Source: Peptoniphilaceae bacterium AMB_02 | GTDB taxonomy: Bacteria; Bacillota; Clostridia; Tissierellales; Peptoniphilaceae | Reading direction: 5' to 3' | DNA: 64,000 bases | NCBI GenBank assembly: GCA_036321625.1 | Contig: CP143259.1 | Coordinates: 558,001-622,000 of the forward strand | Position numbers and translations under genes: made by a program | Part shown: positions 8,688-17,392 of the stretch, piece after piece | Layout of the letters: the number at the start of each line of letters is the position of its first letter | Position numbering within the stretch: position 1 is the first letter of the stretch | Notes under the pieces: model-generated | Databases searched by the model: none | What the model saw: only the letters and a program-made list of their open reading frames with translations | Told to the model about the DNA's origin: nothing

Positions 8688-9700
8688 TATAGTAAGTGAA
8701 TTCCGGCATTTTCACATGCACGCATCATAGTCTCAGGCCAAATACTAGCTTGAACTTCACCGATATGTGCTTTTTGCATAAATAACATACACATTCTGGA
8801 TTGTCCGATTCCTCCACCAATTGTAAGAGGGAGTTTACCGTCTGCGAGCATAGAATGATATTCCAGTTCCAGTCTTCTCATCTCATTTTTTTCTTTTAAT
8901 TGCCTTATAAGAGAACTTGGATCTACTCTAATTCCCATTGAACTCATTTCTAAACCTGAATCCAGTATAGGGTTATATATTATTATGTCTCCGTTTAGAT
9001 TCCAGTCATCGTAGTCGGGAGCCCTTCCGTCATGCGGTTTACCACTAGATAACTTATGACCTATCTGAGATACGAAGATTGCTCCTTTTTCTTTCACGTA
9101 TGCATTTTCTCTTTCTTCAGATGTAAGGTTCGGGTATAAATCATACAATTCCTGGGATGTAATAAAGGATATTTCAGGTGGTAAAAAGTGACTGTATTGC
9201 GGATAGTGGTATGCAATGAAATCATCGGTTTGAACGAAAACCCCATAGATTTTCTTTACGACCATTTCCAAATATTCCATTGTTCTCATATCTTTGGTGA
9301 TTACTTTTTCCCAATCCCATTGGTCTACATAGTATGAGTGAGTATTATCGCATATTTCATCACGTCTTATGGCATTCATATCTGCATATAGTCCCGTATT
9401 CGGCTTAAAGTCATATTTTAATAGAGCCATTCTCTTCCATTTAGCTAGTGATTGCACAATTTCCAGTTCAGAATCCTGTTCTTCCAATGTATTAAATGAA
9501 ACAGGTCTTTCAACTCCACTAAGATTATCGTTTAAACCTGAAGACCTTTTTACAAAAAGAGGTGCAGAAACCCTACTAAGGTTTAGTGCATAAGCTAAAT
9601 TTGTTTGAAAAAAGTCCTTTATTTCTTTTATTGCCTTTTGTGTTTTTACTACGTCCAGACTACTTTTATAGCCATCCGGTATTATTAATCTTTCCATCAT
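8687..9700 (-). CDS. asnA: Aspartate--ammonia ligase (asparagine synthetase A)
   Basis: AsnA makes L-asparagine from aspartate, ammonia and ATP in the cytoplasm. The 337-residue length and class-II-synthetase-like sequence are typical: SRVSAPLF, YYVDQWDWEK, DGRAPDYDDW and the C-terminal GGGIGQSRMCM motif 3. Two ATG codons lie in tandem. AAGGAG is only 2 bases from the first (9700) and 5 from the second (9697), so the second may be the main start. No T-box or other leader is seen. The gene is convergent with the FAD oxidoreductase gene. Confidence 0.95.
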   Translation of the reverse strand: MMERLIIPDGYKSSLDVVKTQKAIKEIKDFFQTNLAYALNLSRVSAPLFVKRSSGLNDNLSGVERPVSFNTLEEQDSELEIVQSLAKWKRMALLKYDFKPNTGLYADMNAIRRDEICDNTHSYYVDQWDWEKVITKDMRTMEYLEMVVKKIYGVFVQTDDFIAYHYPQYSHFLPPEISFITSQELYDLYPNLTSEERENAYVKEKGAIFVSQIGHKLSSGKPHDGRAPDYDDWNLNGDIIIYNPILDSGLEMSSMGIRVDPSSLIRQLKEKNEMRRLELEYHSMLADGKLPLTIGGGIGQSRMCMLFMQKAHIGEVQASIWPETMMRACENAGIHLL

Positions 9701-9966
9701 AACTCCTTTCCCGGGTAAAGCTCAATAAAAACTATCTATAAAAATGTTAATAAAATTAATTTTTTTCATCATAAAAAATAATATAATTGCATTTTTTATC
9801 AGCTTTAAGACCGTAGCTTAATTATACACAATTCAATCAATAAAAGTAAAGCAGTAATATAATGTGTTATTCAAATTAATGTTATATAATAGTGAATAAG
9901 AAGATAAAATATATTGAATTATTATATTGTATACTTGAGTATTTAAACAAAGGTAAAGGAGTAAGT

Positions 9967-10440
9967 ATGAATTACTATATATATGAAAATTATTTAGGGA
10001 AGTTTTATATTTTAGAAATGGATGGTTTTATCACCGGACTGTCTACAGATGAGAAAGATATTCCGAGTGACTCTAAAGAGTATCTATCGGAACCGATTAA
10101 AGACTGCATAGCAGAATTAGAAATGTACTTTAAAGGAGAGTTAAAGCGTTTTACTGTACCGATTGTTTATAATGGAACTAAATTTCAGGAGAGTGTTTGG
10201 AATGCATTATTAAATATTCCTTATGGTGAGACTAGGTCTTATCAAGAGGTCGCGGAAGAGGTTGGCTCTGAAAAAGCTGTGCGTGCAGTAGGCGGAGCTA
10301 ATAATAAAAACCCATTGATGATTTTAATACCATGTCATAGGGTAATCGGCAAAGATGGTAGTCTTGTCGGATTTGGTGGGGGCTTAGAATTAAAGAGTGA
10401 ACTACTCAATCTTGAATCGTTAAATAAAGGAGAAAAATGA
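9967..10440 (+). CDS. ogt: Methylated-DNA--protein-cysteine methyltransferase
   Basis: This suicide repair enzyme moves a methyl group from O6-methylguanine in DNA to its own cysteine. The active-site motif IPCHRVIG gives the acceptor Cys123, and the DNA-binding helix region is SYQEVAEEVGSEKAVRAVG, containing the arginine finger. I start it at ATG 9967 (157 residues), preceded by AAAGGAG. A longer frame from GTG 9892 has no such site and would add an unrelated N-terminal stretch. The stop overlaps the next gene's ATG by 3 bases (ATGA). Confidence 0.93.
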   Translation: MNYYIYENYLGKFYILEMDGFITGLSTDEKDIPSDSKEYLSEPIKDCIAELEMYFKGELKRFTVPIVYNGTKFQESVWNALLNIPYGETRSYQEVAEEVGSEKAVRAVGGANNKNPLMILIPCHRVIGKDGSLVGFGGGLELKSELLNLESLNKGEK

Positions 10441-11192
10441 TGAATATTAATTGGATGATACTATTTCCCGGTGCATTTATGGCAGCTTTTGTTGACGCTA
10501 TTGCCGGCGGTGGAGGAATAATAAGCATACCGGCATTTATAATGTCTGGTTTTCCTATGCATTATGCTCTAGGGACAAATAAATTCGGTATGAGCACAGG
10601 TACTTTTATTAGTACATGGAGGTTTTATAAAAATGGTAAGGTTGATTTTGATTTTTTAAAGTATTTGATTCCATGTTCATTGATAGGTTCAGTTTTAGGG
10701 GTTTTATTAGTACTAAGACTGGATGCTGAGTTTTTAAAACCGATGATTATGGTCTTATTGATAGTAGTAGGAATATATTCGTTTTTTTCAAAATCGCAAG
10801 GTCTGGTCAATGAATATGAAAAAATAGATAGACAAGGAATATTCAAAGGAATGTTATTTGCACTTTGTCTGGGTTTTTATGACGGATTTTTTGGACCGGG
10901 CACCGGATCTTTTATTATTTTTGGCTTGGTAAAACTGTTTAAATTCGATTATGTAAGTGCCAGTGGAAATTCCAAAGTGCTAAATTTAACGAGCAATTTT
11001 GCAGCACTCGTCACATTTGCCATCAATGGAAAGATTGCTTATCTTTGGGCAATACCAACTGCTCTGATTATGATGCTCGGAGGGTATTTAGGCTCAGGGA
11101 TTGCGATAAAAGGGGGAGCAAAATTCATCAAGCCTGTATTTGTAACAATGGCATTAATCGCAGCAATAAAAATGCTGATTGAGAGTTTCTAA
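10437..11192 (+). CDS. TSUP family (TauE/SafE) membrane transporter
   Basis: The 251-residue protein has about eight hydrophobic segments. The family signatures are GGGGIISIPAF near residue 24 and a second half-repeat around FYDGFFGPGTGSF. TSUP proteins move small sulfur- or carboxylate-containing anions such as sulfite, sulfoacetate or sulfonates; the substrate here is unknown. Two ATG codons at 10437 and 10440 are both possible starts, with AAAGGAG upstream. It overlaps ogt by 4 bases and is presumably co-transcribed with it. Confidence 0.88.
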   Translation: MMNINWMILFPGAFMAAFVDAIAGGGGIISIPAFIMSGFPMHYALGTNKFGMSTGTFISTWRFYKNGKVDFDFLKYLIPCSLIGSVLGVLLVLRLDAEFLKPMIMVLLIVVGIYSFFSKSQGLVNEYEKIDRQGIFKGMLFALCLGFYDGFFGPGTGSFIIFGLVKLFKFDYVSASGNSKVLNLTSNFAALVTFAINGKIAYLWAIPTALIMMLGGYLGSGIAIKGGAKFIKPVFVTMALIAAIKMLIESF

Positions 11193-11212
11193 TCTCAATC
11201 AGCATCTTTTTG
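11172..11212. terminator. Terminator shared by two convergent genes
   Basis: ATGCTGATTGAGA (11172-11184) pairs perfectly with TCTCAATCAGCAT (11193-11205), followed by five T. The stem contains the stop codons of both the TSUP gene and the minus-strand HTH-like gene. Confidence 0.85.
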
Positions 11213-12634
11213 TAATAACTTAAAATTCATAAATTCGTACATCTCTTTAGGAGTCAAAGTTTTATTTATACAACCCGAAACACTATTCACAAAATCGTCT
11301 CTTGCTTTATCAATAAGTACAGAGTTTTCAGAGTACATGATATCCCCATAACTGCTTCTACTCTTCGAACCAAAATATGCAAGTCTTACAAATCTATCAC
11401 ATATGAGAGAATTCATATTAAAGGTACTTAGTATATTTGAACCACTGTAAATATGGAACTTCACATCGTCATTACCTTCGATAGTAAAGAACAAATCAGA
11501 TGCCAGCTTGATAACGTCTTCCGGAAGCACATCATATTCTTTTTCATAGATACAACTATTTTCCAGAATTTCAAAATTAGTAAGTGCATCTTCACTGATG
11601 TAAAAATCAATACGTTTTTCTCTTAATAGGGTTCTAAAGGTACTTCTGAGTGCAAATACAAGCTCATCTTCAAGCTTACATTTAAAACCATAGGTACCAT
11701 CTTTAGACATCAAAGTAAGAAGCAATAAAAAATCATCTCCAGAGAAGACGTAATTGTCTGATTCGGTCAGAACTTTTACAAAATCTTTAGTTTCTGTAAG
11801 CTTCTTAGAGTTTATATTGCCGGCATTTTCTGAAGACTCTATTAAAGATTCCAGATAGATCTCATACTTTTGAATCAAATGTGGATTATCGATTAAATAA
11901 TATAAGTCTTTATTTCCAAATGTCATTCTAAATAGGAAATAACAACCTTGTGTATAAACAAACTGAGTCGTATATTGAATATCGCTATACCTAAGTTTGA
12001 TATTGGATTCCGGATTTAAAGTTTTAAGTACATGAGCAATTACAGTCATCTGTACTAGACTTTCAAGAGTTGACGCATCATAGGGTATGAAGTAATTAAG
12101 TTCAACTTGTTTAGCTCTGAACAACATACAATATGAGTCGTTATGAGATGCAATAACTTCAGTTAATAAACTTGTAGGCATGGTAGAAAAAATTTGTAGT
12201 ACTTTCTTGGTATGTACCATGTACTTACAATGAGAGTGTAATAGGCCCAAAATTTCATCTAAACTATCTGATACATAAGCGTTAAGATGAGGTAGGTTTG
12301 GTACCGACTTCATATACTCTCTATTTATTGGATGAGCAGACTCGATATAAGACGAACTGAAAAGTCTTACAAGGAATTCCTGTAAATCATTTTTGCTATT
12401 AATAGATTCAGGGAAATTTATCTCTGTTTTGCTAAAAGCTGATTTTAACTTTTCAAGACTACCGTTTTCCCATAAGACATTTGCAAAAAATTCAGCACTT
12501 ACGCTATTGATTTTATCAGCATTTTTTCTGACAGGTAAGTTTACATCATGCATCCATTTCGAGATATAACTAGGGTCATAGCTCAATGCATTGGAGTACT
12601 CTTTAATGAACACTCCACTTGTTTCAATCATCAC
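11195..12634 (-). CDS. Uncharacterised protein with N-terminal HTH-like segment
   Basis: I do not recognise this 479-residue protein. Near residues 9-40, FIKEYSNALSYDPSYISKW followed by basic residues resembles an XRE-type helix-turn-helix. The rest is soluble, leucine-rich and mixed alpha/beta, without membrane segments or known catalytic motifs. It could be a transcriptional regulator with a large sensing domain. The annotated start is GTG at 12634; ATG at 12631 is the alternative, and neither has a well-spaced ribosome binding site. A good minus-strand promoter (TTGTTA, 17 bases, TATAAT; plus 12854-12882) lies about 220 bases upstream. Confidence 0.6.
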   Translation of the reverse strand: MMIETSGVFIKEYSNALSYDPSYISKWMHDVNLPVRKNADKINSVSAEFFANVLWENGSLEKLKSAFSKTEINFPESINSKNDLQEFLVRLFSSSYIESAHPINREYMKSVPNLPHLNAYVSDSLDEILGLLHSHCKYMVHTKKVLQIFSTMPTSLLTEVIASHNDSYCMLFRAKQVELNYFIPYDASTLESLVQMTVIAHVLKTLNPESNIKLRYSDIQYTTQFVYTQGCYFLFRMTFGNKDLYYLIDNPHLIQKYEIYLESLIESSENAGNINSKKLTETKDFVKVLTESDNYVFSGDDFLLLLTLMSKDGTYGFKCKLEDELVFALRSTFRTLLREKRIDFYISEDALTNFEILENSCIYEKEYDVLPEDVIKLASDLFFTIEGNDDVKFHIYSGSNILSTFNMNSLICDRFVRLAYFGSKSRSSYGDIMYSENSVLIDKARDDFVNSVSGCINKTLTPKEMYEFMNFKLLQKDAD

Positions 12635-13166
12635 CTTTAATAAATCACTATATTTTATTGTCCTCCCCCCGCTTCCTAAAACAGATAAGTAGTTTATAAT
12701 ACTCTACTCTATCGGTATTTATAGTATCATAATTTAACAAGTTATGCAATCGTTAACTAGCGATAAAGCAATAAATGAACGAGTTAATCAGGAATTATAA
12801 TATAGAATGGACTCTTCTACAAACAGGCACCAAATGTTAAAATTTCTTAACCTATTATATCAAAAAAGTTGAAAAATAACAATTATCGCAATGTCATAAA
12901 AATATAAGATACAAAAAAATCAAACTTCTATTAAACAAAGTAAGATATAATTATAATAGGAAAAATATGAGTGAATTCTGTTAGATGAATTAATAAATTC
13001 AACAATATTGATTAGTATACTATGTGTAGAAAAATACGATTAACAAAATACTTTTTAATCTTAAATAAACTGTACCGGATTACTATTTTTATATAATTTA
13101 GTTAGATCAAGATTTTTAAGTTTAATAATCTATTATGAGGGTAAATGAATTCTAGGAGGTGTAGAG
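12635..13166. other. Gene-free region between divergent genes
   Basis: This AT-rich spacer holds the minus-strand promoter candidate (TTGTTA/TATAAT, plus 12854-12882). A purine-rich GGGGGGAGG on the minus strand (plus about 12662-12671) is too far from the HTH gene start to act as its ribosome binding site. No ORF or RNA gene was recognised. On the plus side, AGGAGGT at 13154-13160 serves the ATP-cone gene. Confidence 0.5.
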
Positions 13167-13574
13167 ATGAAGGACGAAAAAATAAATATAATGGTTGACG
13201 AAATAGCTAAATATATCTTGGACAACAAATACTCAAATATCGAGTTAACAAGTTTTCTTGATCAGCTTAAGCTTGAGATATTGAACAGAGTTTTTATCGG
13301 TAATGATGAAGTGCTTGTCATGAAAAGAAGAGGCGGGATTGAACCTTTTGATCTAGAGAAATTAAAGAAAAATATTGCCGGTTCATCTGACGATGTTAAA
13401 CAGTCATTAAGTGAAGGTGAACTCAATATGATCGCAAAACATGTTAAGTCAAAGATAAAGGGGTTAAACTATAGAGTCATTTCTTCGAAGGATATTATAG
13501 GGATAACTAAAGCTGCTCTTGAAGAACTCGACTATGACGGTGTTTTGGTAGGATATAGTGCATTCAATAAATAA
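13167..13574 (+). CDS. Stand-alone ATP-cone domain protein
   Basis: The 135-residue protein has an N-terminal helical part (1-47) followed by an ATP-cone domain (about 48-134) with VMKRRGGIEPFDLEKLKKNI as its nucleotide-binding start. ATP-cones are allosteric nucleotide sensors, usually fused to ribonucleotide reductases or NrdR. Here there is no zinc ribbon and no reductase domain, so the partner is unknown. A clear AGGAGGT site precedes ATG. It is directly followed by a 2-hydroxyacid dehydrogenase gene and probably shares its transcript. Confidence 0.75.
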   Translation: MKDEKINIMVDEIAKYILDNKYSNIELTSFLDQLKLEILNRVFIGNDEVLVMKRRGGIEPFDLEKLKKNIAGSSDDVKQSLSEGELNMIAKHVKSKIKGLNYRVISSKDIIGITKAALEELDYDGVLVGYSAFNK

Positions 13575-13585
13575 TGGGAGGTTTT

Positions 13586-14536
13586 ATGAAAGTAAATTTG
13601 ATTGAGCCACTCGGAATAGAGGAAGATTTAATTCACCGGTATGGTCAAAAGATATCTGAACTAGGGCATGAGTTTGAATATTACAATAATAAAACAGATT
13701 CAGAAGAGGAGATGATTGCAAGAGCTGAAGATGCGGACATATTAATGATAGCCAATAATCCACTGCCTTATAATGTAATCAAATCACTGGATAAATTAAA
13801 GCTTATAAATGTAGCTTTTACCGGAATAGACCATGTTGCAACCGATATAGCAAGTGAAAAAGGCATAGATATCTGCAATGCTTCAGGGTATTCTGATATT
13901 TCTGTAGCTGAGCTTGTAATCGGTTTGGTAATAGATTTGTATAGACAGATTAAAACCGGCGATGAGGTGGTTAGAACCGGCGGAATCGGTAGGGCCGGCA
14001 GGGAGATAAGAGGCAAGGTGGTAGGAATCATTGGTACTGGAAATATCGGTATCGAAACTGCAAAACTATTTAGTGCTTTCGGTGCAGAAATCATAGGATT
14101 TAGCAAGTCAGAAAAAAGTGAATTCATAGATATCGGTGGAAGGTATGTGACTCTGGATGAGCTTCTTGAAAAATCTGATATTGTATCTCTGCATATTCCG
14201 TCCAATGATGAAACAGCGGGATTTATAGGAGAAAGTGAACTCTCTAAAATGAAGAAGGATTCAATTCTCATAAATTGTGCAAGAGGAAGAGTTGTAGATA
14301 ATGAGGCATTGGCAAATGCATTGAACAATGGAATGATAGCAGGGGCAGGCATTGATGTATTTGATATGGAGCCTCCAATTCCATCTGATTATTCGCTTTT
14401 AGCACCAAAGAATACTATTCTGACTCCGCATATTGCCTATCTGACGGAGGAGGCAATGCTGCGAAGAGCAGAGATCGCATTTAATAATACCATTGCTTAC
14501 TTAAATGGAAAACCTCAAAATATAGTTAAATTGTGA
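13586..14536 (+). CDS. D-2-hydroxyacid dehydrogenase (NAD-dependent)
   Basis: This cytoplasmic oxidoreductase has 316 residues from the ATG at 13586, which follows GGGAGG. An ATG at 13574 overlaps that site and is unlikely to be used. The NAD-binding motif is GIIGTGNIGIETA. The catalytic Arg lies in NCARGRVVD, followed by the Glu of FDMEPP and the His of TPHIAYL. It is related to phosphoglycerate, glycerate and lactate dehydrogenases; the sequence does not settle the substrate. Reduction of keto acids from amino-acid fermentation is a reasonable inference from the neighbouring ald. Confidence 0.9.
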   Translation: MKVNLIEPLGIEEDLIHRYGQKISELGHEFEYYNNKTDSEEEMIARAEDADILMIANNPLPYNVIKSLDKLKLINVAFTGIDHVATDIASEKGIDICNASGYSDISVAELVIGLVIDLYRQIKTGDEVVRTGGIGRAGREIRGKVVGIIGTGNIGIETAKLFSAFGAEIIGFSKSEKSEFIDIGGRYVTLDELLEKSDIVSLHIPSNDETAGFIGESELSKMKKDSILINCARGRVVDNEALANALNNGMIAGAGIDVFDMEPPIPSDYSLLAPKNTILTPHIAYLTEEAMLRRAEIAFNNTIAYLNGKPQNIVKL

Positions 14537-14615
14537 GGGGATTAAAAGGTGTGTTGAAAAATCAATATGCCTTTTTAAATTTTAAACCGTAGATTTAAAA
14601 AATATAAATTTCTCT

Positions 14616-14645
14616 TTGACATATGAGCCTATACTGTGATAAAGT
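14616..14645 (+). promoter_or_regulatory. Predicted promoter of ald
   Basis: TTGACA (14616-14621), an 18-base spacer and TAAAGT (14640-14645) precede the ald start. The ribosome binding site is AAGGAGG at about 14655. Confidence 0.5.
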
Positions 14646-14668
14646 ATTTTTGTTAAGGAGGATTAATT

Positions 14669-15781
14669 ATGATAATAGGAATACCAAAAGAAGTTAGAGA
14701 TCAAGAATATAGAGTAAGTGCATCACCAAATAGTGTTGAGGAATTTATTAAAGCCGGACATGAAGTAATAGTACAGAAGGATGCCGGTATTGGAATAGGA
14801 AGAGATGATGCATCTTATAGAAGAGCCGGAGCGGTAGTAGTGGATACTGCGGAAGAAGTATGGACAAATGCAGATTTTATATATAAGGTTAAAGACCCGG
14901 TTGAATCAGAGTTTAAATATTTAAATGAAAAACTTACAGTATTTGCATATCTTCACCTAGCTGCAAATAAAGCTTTAGTAGATGCTTTTCTTAACAGTGG
15001 CGCTACAGGAATAGGTTTTGAGACAATAGAAGTAAATGGTAAATTGCCATTGTTAAAACCCATGAGTGAGATTGGTGGATGCATGGCCATCCAAGAAGGT
15101 GCTTTCTTATTAACTAAAGCAGGCGGCGGAAAAGGAAAGTTATTACAAGGACTACCCGGAGTTGAGCCTTCACATGTAGTTATAGTAGGAGGCGGTGTTG
15201 CCGGAACAGGTGCAATAAGAACTGCTGTAGGTATCGGAGCGAGAGTTTCTGTACTGGACATAGATGTCGAAAGACTTGCTCAATTGGCAGATATATACGG
15301 ATCCAGATTAGAGACTGTATACTCAAATGAATATAATGTAAGAAAGGCTGTAAAATCAGCAGATTTATTGGTCGGGGCGGTACTGGTTCCCGGAGGAAGA
15401 ACTCCAAAAGTCGTAAGCGAAGAAATGGTTAAGTCCATGGAGCCGGGTTCGGTAATTATAGATATAGCCATAGACCAGGGAGGCTGCGTGGAAACAATAG
15501 ATAAACCTACTACACATACCAAACCTACCTATTTAAAACATGGAATCATTCATTATGCTGTTTCAAATATACCAGGTACAATCTCAAGATCAGCAACTTA
15601 TGCTCTTTCGAATGTAACGACCAGATTTGCACTTGAGATAGCAAATAAAGGCTGGAGACAGGCAGCTATTGATAACCCATCTATTGCAAAAGGTATTAAC
15701 CTTGCAGAAGGGAAATATGTGCATCCGGCAGTAGCAAGTGCTTTTGGTCAAGAAGCCGTAGACTTAAATTCAATACTATAA
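14669..15781 (+). CDS. ald: Alanine dehydrogenase
   Basis: The enzyme reversibly deaminates L-alanine to pyruvate, ammonium and NADH. The 370-residue length is typical. The N-terminal substrate domain has IGIPKEVRDQEYRV and FAYLHLAA, containing the active-site His. The NAD-binding domain has VVIVGGGVAGTGAIRTAVG near residues 170-188, and IDIAIDQGGC and SNIPGTISRSAT are further family signatures. In this anaerobe it probably feeds reducing equivalents from alanine oxidation into glycine reduction (a Stickland-type pairing, inferred). It lies alone, followed by a palindrome and an IS1182 element. Confidence 0.97.
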   Translation: MIIGIPKEVRDQEYRVSASPNSVEEFIKAGHEVIVQKDAGIGIGRDDASYRRAGAVVVDTAEEVWTNADFIYKVKDPVESEFKYLNEKLTVFAYLHLAANKALVDAFLNSGATGIGFETIEVNGKLPLLKPMSEIGGCMAIQEGAFLLTKAGGGKGKLLQGLPGVEPSHVVIVGGGVAGTGAIRTAVGIGARVSVLDIDVERLAQLADIYGSRLETVYSNEYNVRKAVKSADLLVGAVLVPGGRTPKVVSEEMVKSMEPGSVIIDIAIDQGGCVETIDKPTTHTKPTYLKHGIIHYAVSNIPGTISRSATYALSNVTTRFALEIANKGWRQAAIDNPSIAKGINLAEGKYVHPAVASAFGQEAVDLNSIL

Positions 15782-15789
15782 TAAAAAAA

Positions 15790-15816
15790 TCGCAAATAGT
15801 TTTACTATTTGCGATC
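15790..15816. terminator. Palindromic terminator after ald, cut short by IS1182
   Basis: The 27-base palindrome has ATCGCAAATAGT and ACTATTTGCGAT arms around TTT(A). A T tract is present only in the leftward direction. On the right, the IS1182 end CAGACTG begins one base after the stem. The same arms occur at 27508-27534. Confidence 0.7.
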
Positions 15817-15940
15817 CAGACTGTTGACAAAGCATAGCTAGAAAAAATTTCTAGCTGTGCTTTTTTTGTTCTAAAAATGCCATATTATGTGTAGTTTAAG
15901 CCGTTTTGGGTATATATAACACTAAGAGAGAGGTGTTAAT

Positions 15941-17341
15941 ATGCTATTTAAAAATTCTAAAAACAAAGTTGATCAAGTTCAAATGATTTCAATAGATCAA
16001 ATGGTTCCCGAAGATCATATACTTAGAAAAATAGATAAATACATTAAATTTGATTTCATATATGAATTAGTTGAAGATTTGTACTGTCTTGATAACGGAC
16101 GACCTAGTATAGATCCCGTTGTTTTGCTTAAGATTACCTTAATCCAATACCTTTTCAACATAAAAAGCATGAGACAAACAATTAAAGATATTGAAGTAAA
16201 TCTTGCTTACAGATGGTTTTTAGGTTTTGATTTTTACGATAAAATACCTCATTTCACAACTTTTAGTCAAAACTACAGAAGAAGATTTAAAGATACAAAC
16301 ATATTTGAAGATATTTTTCAAAACATACTACTACAAGCCATTGAAGAAGGCTTAGTTGATACAAATATCCAATTTGTTGACTCAACACATGTTAAAGCAC
16401 ATGCCAATAGGTATAAGGTTGTTAAAGTAAAAGTGAAAAAAGAGATAAAATACTATCAAAAAAAGCTAGAAAAAGAAATAAACGAAGATAGAAAAAAACA
16501 TGATAAAAAGCCATTTGATCCTAAAGATAAAGATGAAGAACTAAAAGAAGTAACAAAAAGCACAACAGATCCTGAAGCAGGACTATTCCATAAAGGTGAA
16601 CATAAAGAAGTATTTGCATACAGCGTACAGACATCATGTGATAAAAATGGATGGATATTAGGTTTTAAATCATATCCTGGAAACTTACACGATGGAACAA
16701 CATTTAAAGATTTCTTTGATGAAAAGTTAAAACGATTGAACCCTAAAAAACTAGTTATGGATGCAGGCTATAAATTCCCGGCAATAGCGAAAGAACTGTT
16801 TGATGATGGAGTATTTCCAGTATTTCCATACACCAGGCAAAAAACAAAAGCAAAACTAGAAAACCCATTCTACAAAAGAGATTTTGTGTATGACGAATAC
16901 TACAACTGTTACCTTTGTCCAGCAAATGAAGTATTAGAATACTCAACCACAAATAGAGAAGGATATAGGCAGTACAAGAGCAACCCAAAGATCTGTGTAA
17001 ACTGTGGGTACCTAGGAAGGTGTACAAGTAGTAAAAAACACCAAAAGATAATAACTAGACATATCTGGCAAGATTATCTTGATATCTCAGAAGAATACCG
17101 GTATACATATAAAGGGAAAGCAGAGTATAAAAAGAGAAAAGAAACAATAGAAAGGCAATTTGGGAGTGCAAAGGAATATCATGGATTTAGATATACCAAT
17201 ATGGTAGGTATAAAGAAAATGGATATGAAAGCAGCACTTACTTTTGCGACCCTAAATATGAAAAAGTTAGCAATAATCTTAAGTAAAAGAGATAAAAAGC
17301 CACCCAAAAAGAGACTGCGAAAAAAAGTCTGTAAATATTGA
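15941..17341 (+). CDS. IS1182-family transposase, C-terminus altered by IS insertion
   Basis: This 466-residue DDE transposase has the N-terminal IS1182/DUF772-like domain (SIDQMVPEDHILRKIDKY). Acidic residues lie in IQFVDSTHVKAHANR and KLVMDAGYKF, and the late Glu in the TIERQFGSAKEYHGFR block. The last residues (RKKVCKY) are read from the IS256 junction. Joining base 17318 to 20262 restores a frame ending Q-R-K-N-stop, probably the original tail. The core domain is complete, so activity may survive. AGAGAGGTG precedes the ATG. Confidence 0.88.
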   Translation: MLFKNSKNKVDQVQMISIDQMVPEDHILRKIDKYIKFDFIYELVEDLYCLDNGRPSIDPVVLLKITLIQYLFNIKSMRQTIKDIEVNLAYRWFLGFDFYDKIPHFTTFSQNYRRRFKDTNIFEDIFQNILLQAIEEGLVDTNIQFVDSTHVKAHANRYKVVKVKVKKEIKYYQKKLEKEINEDRKKHDKKPFDPKDKDEELKEVTKSTTDPEAGLFHKGEHKEVFAYSVQTSCDKNGWILGFKSYPGNLHDGTTFKDFFDEKLKRLNPKKLVMDAGYKFPAIAKELFDDGVFPVFPYTRQKTKAKLENPFYKRDFVYDEYYNCYLCPANEVLEYSTTNREGYRQYKSNPKICVNCGYLGRCTSSKKHQKIITRHIWQDYLDISEEYRYTYKGKAEYKKRKETIERQFGSAKEYHGFRYTNMVGIKKMDMKAALTFATLNMKKLAIILSKRDKKPPKKRLRKKVCKY

Positions 17342-17392
17342 ATAGCTACCTATGATTAGTTAAAATAAAAATAACATAGGAGGCTTTTTAAA

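Noticed and set aside
13768-14352. Long antisense frame (194 codons) inside the 2-hydroxyacid dehydrogenase gene
   Set aside because: It has no ribosome binding site or recognisable domain, and it mirrors the codon pattern of a well-conserved gene on the plus strand.
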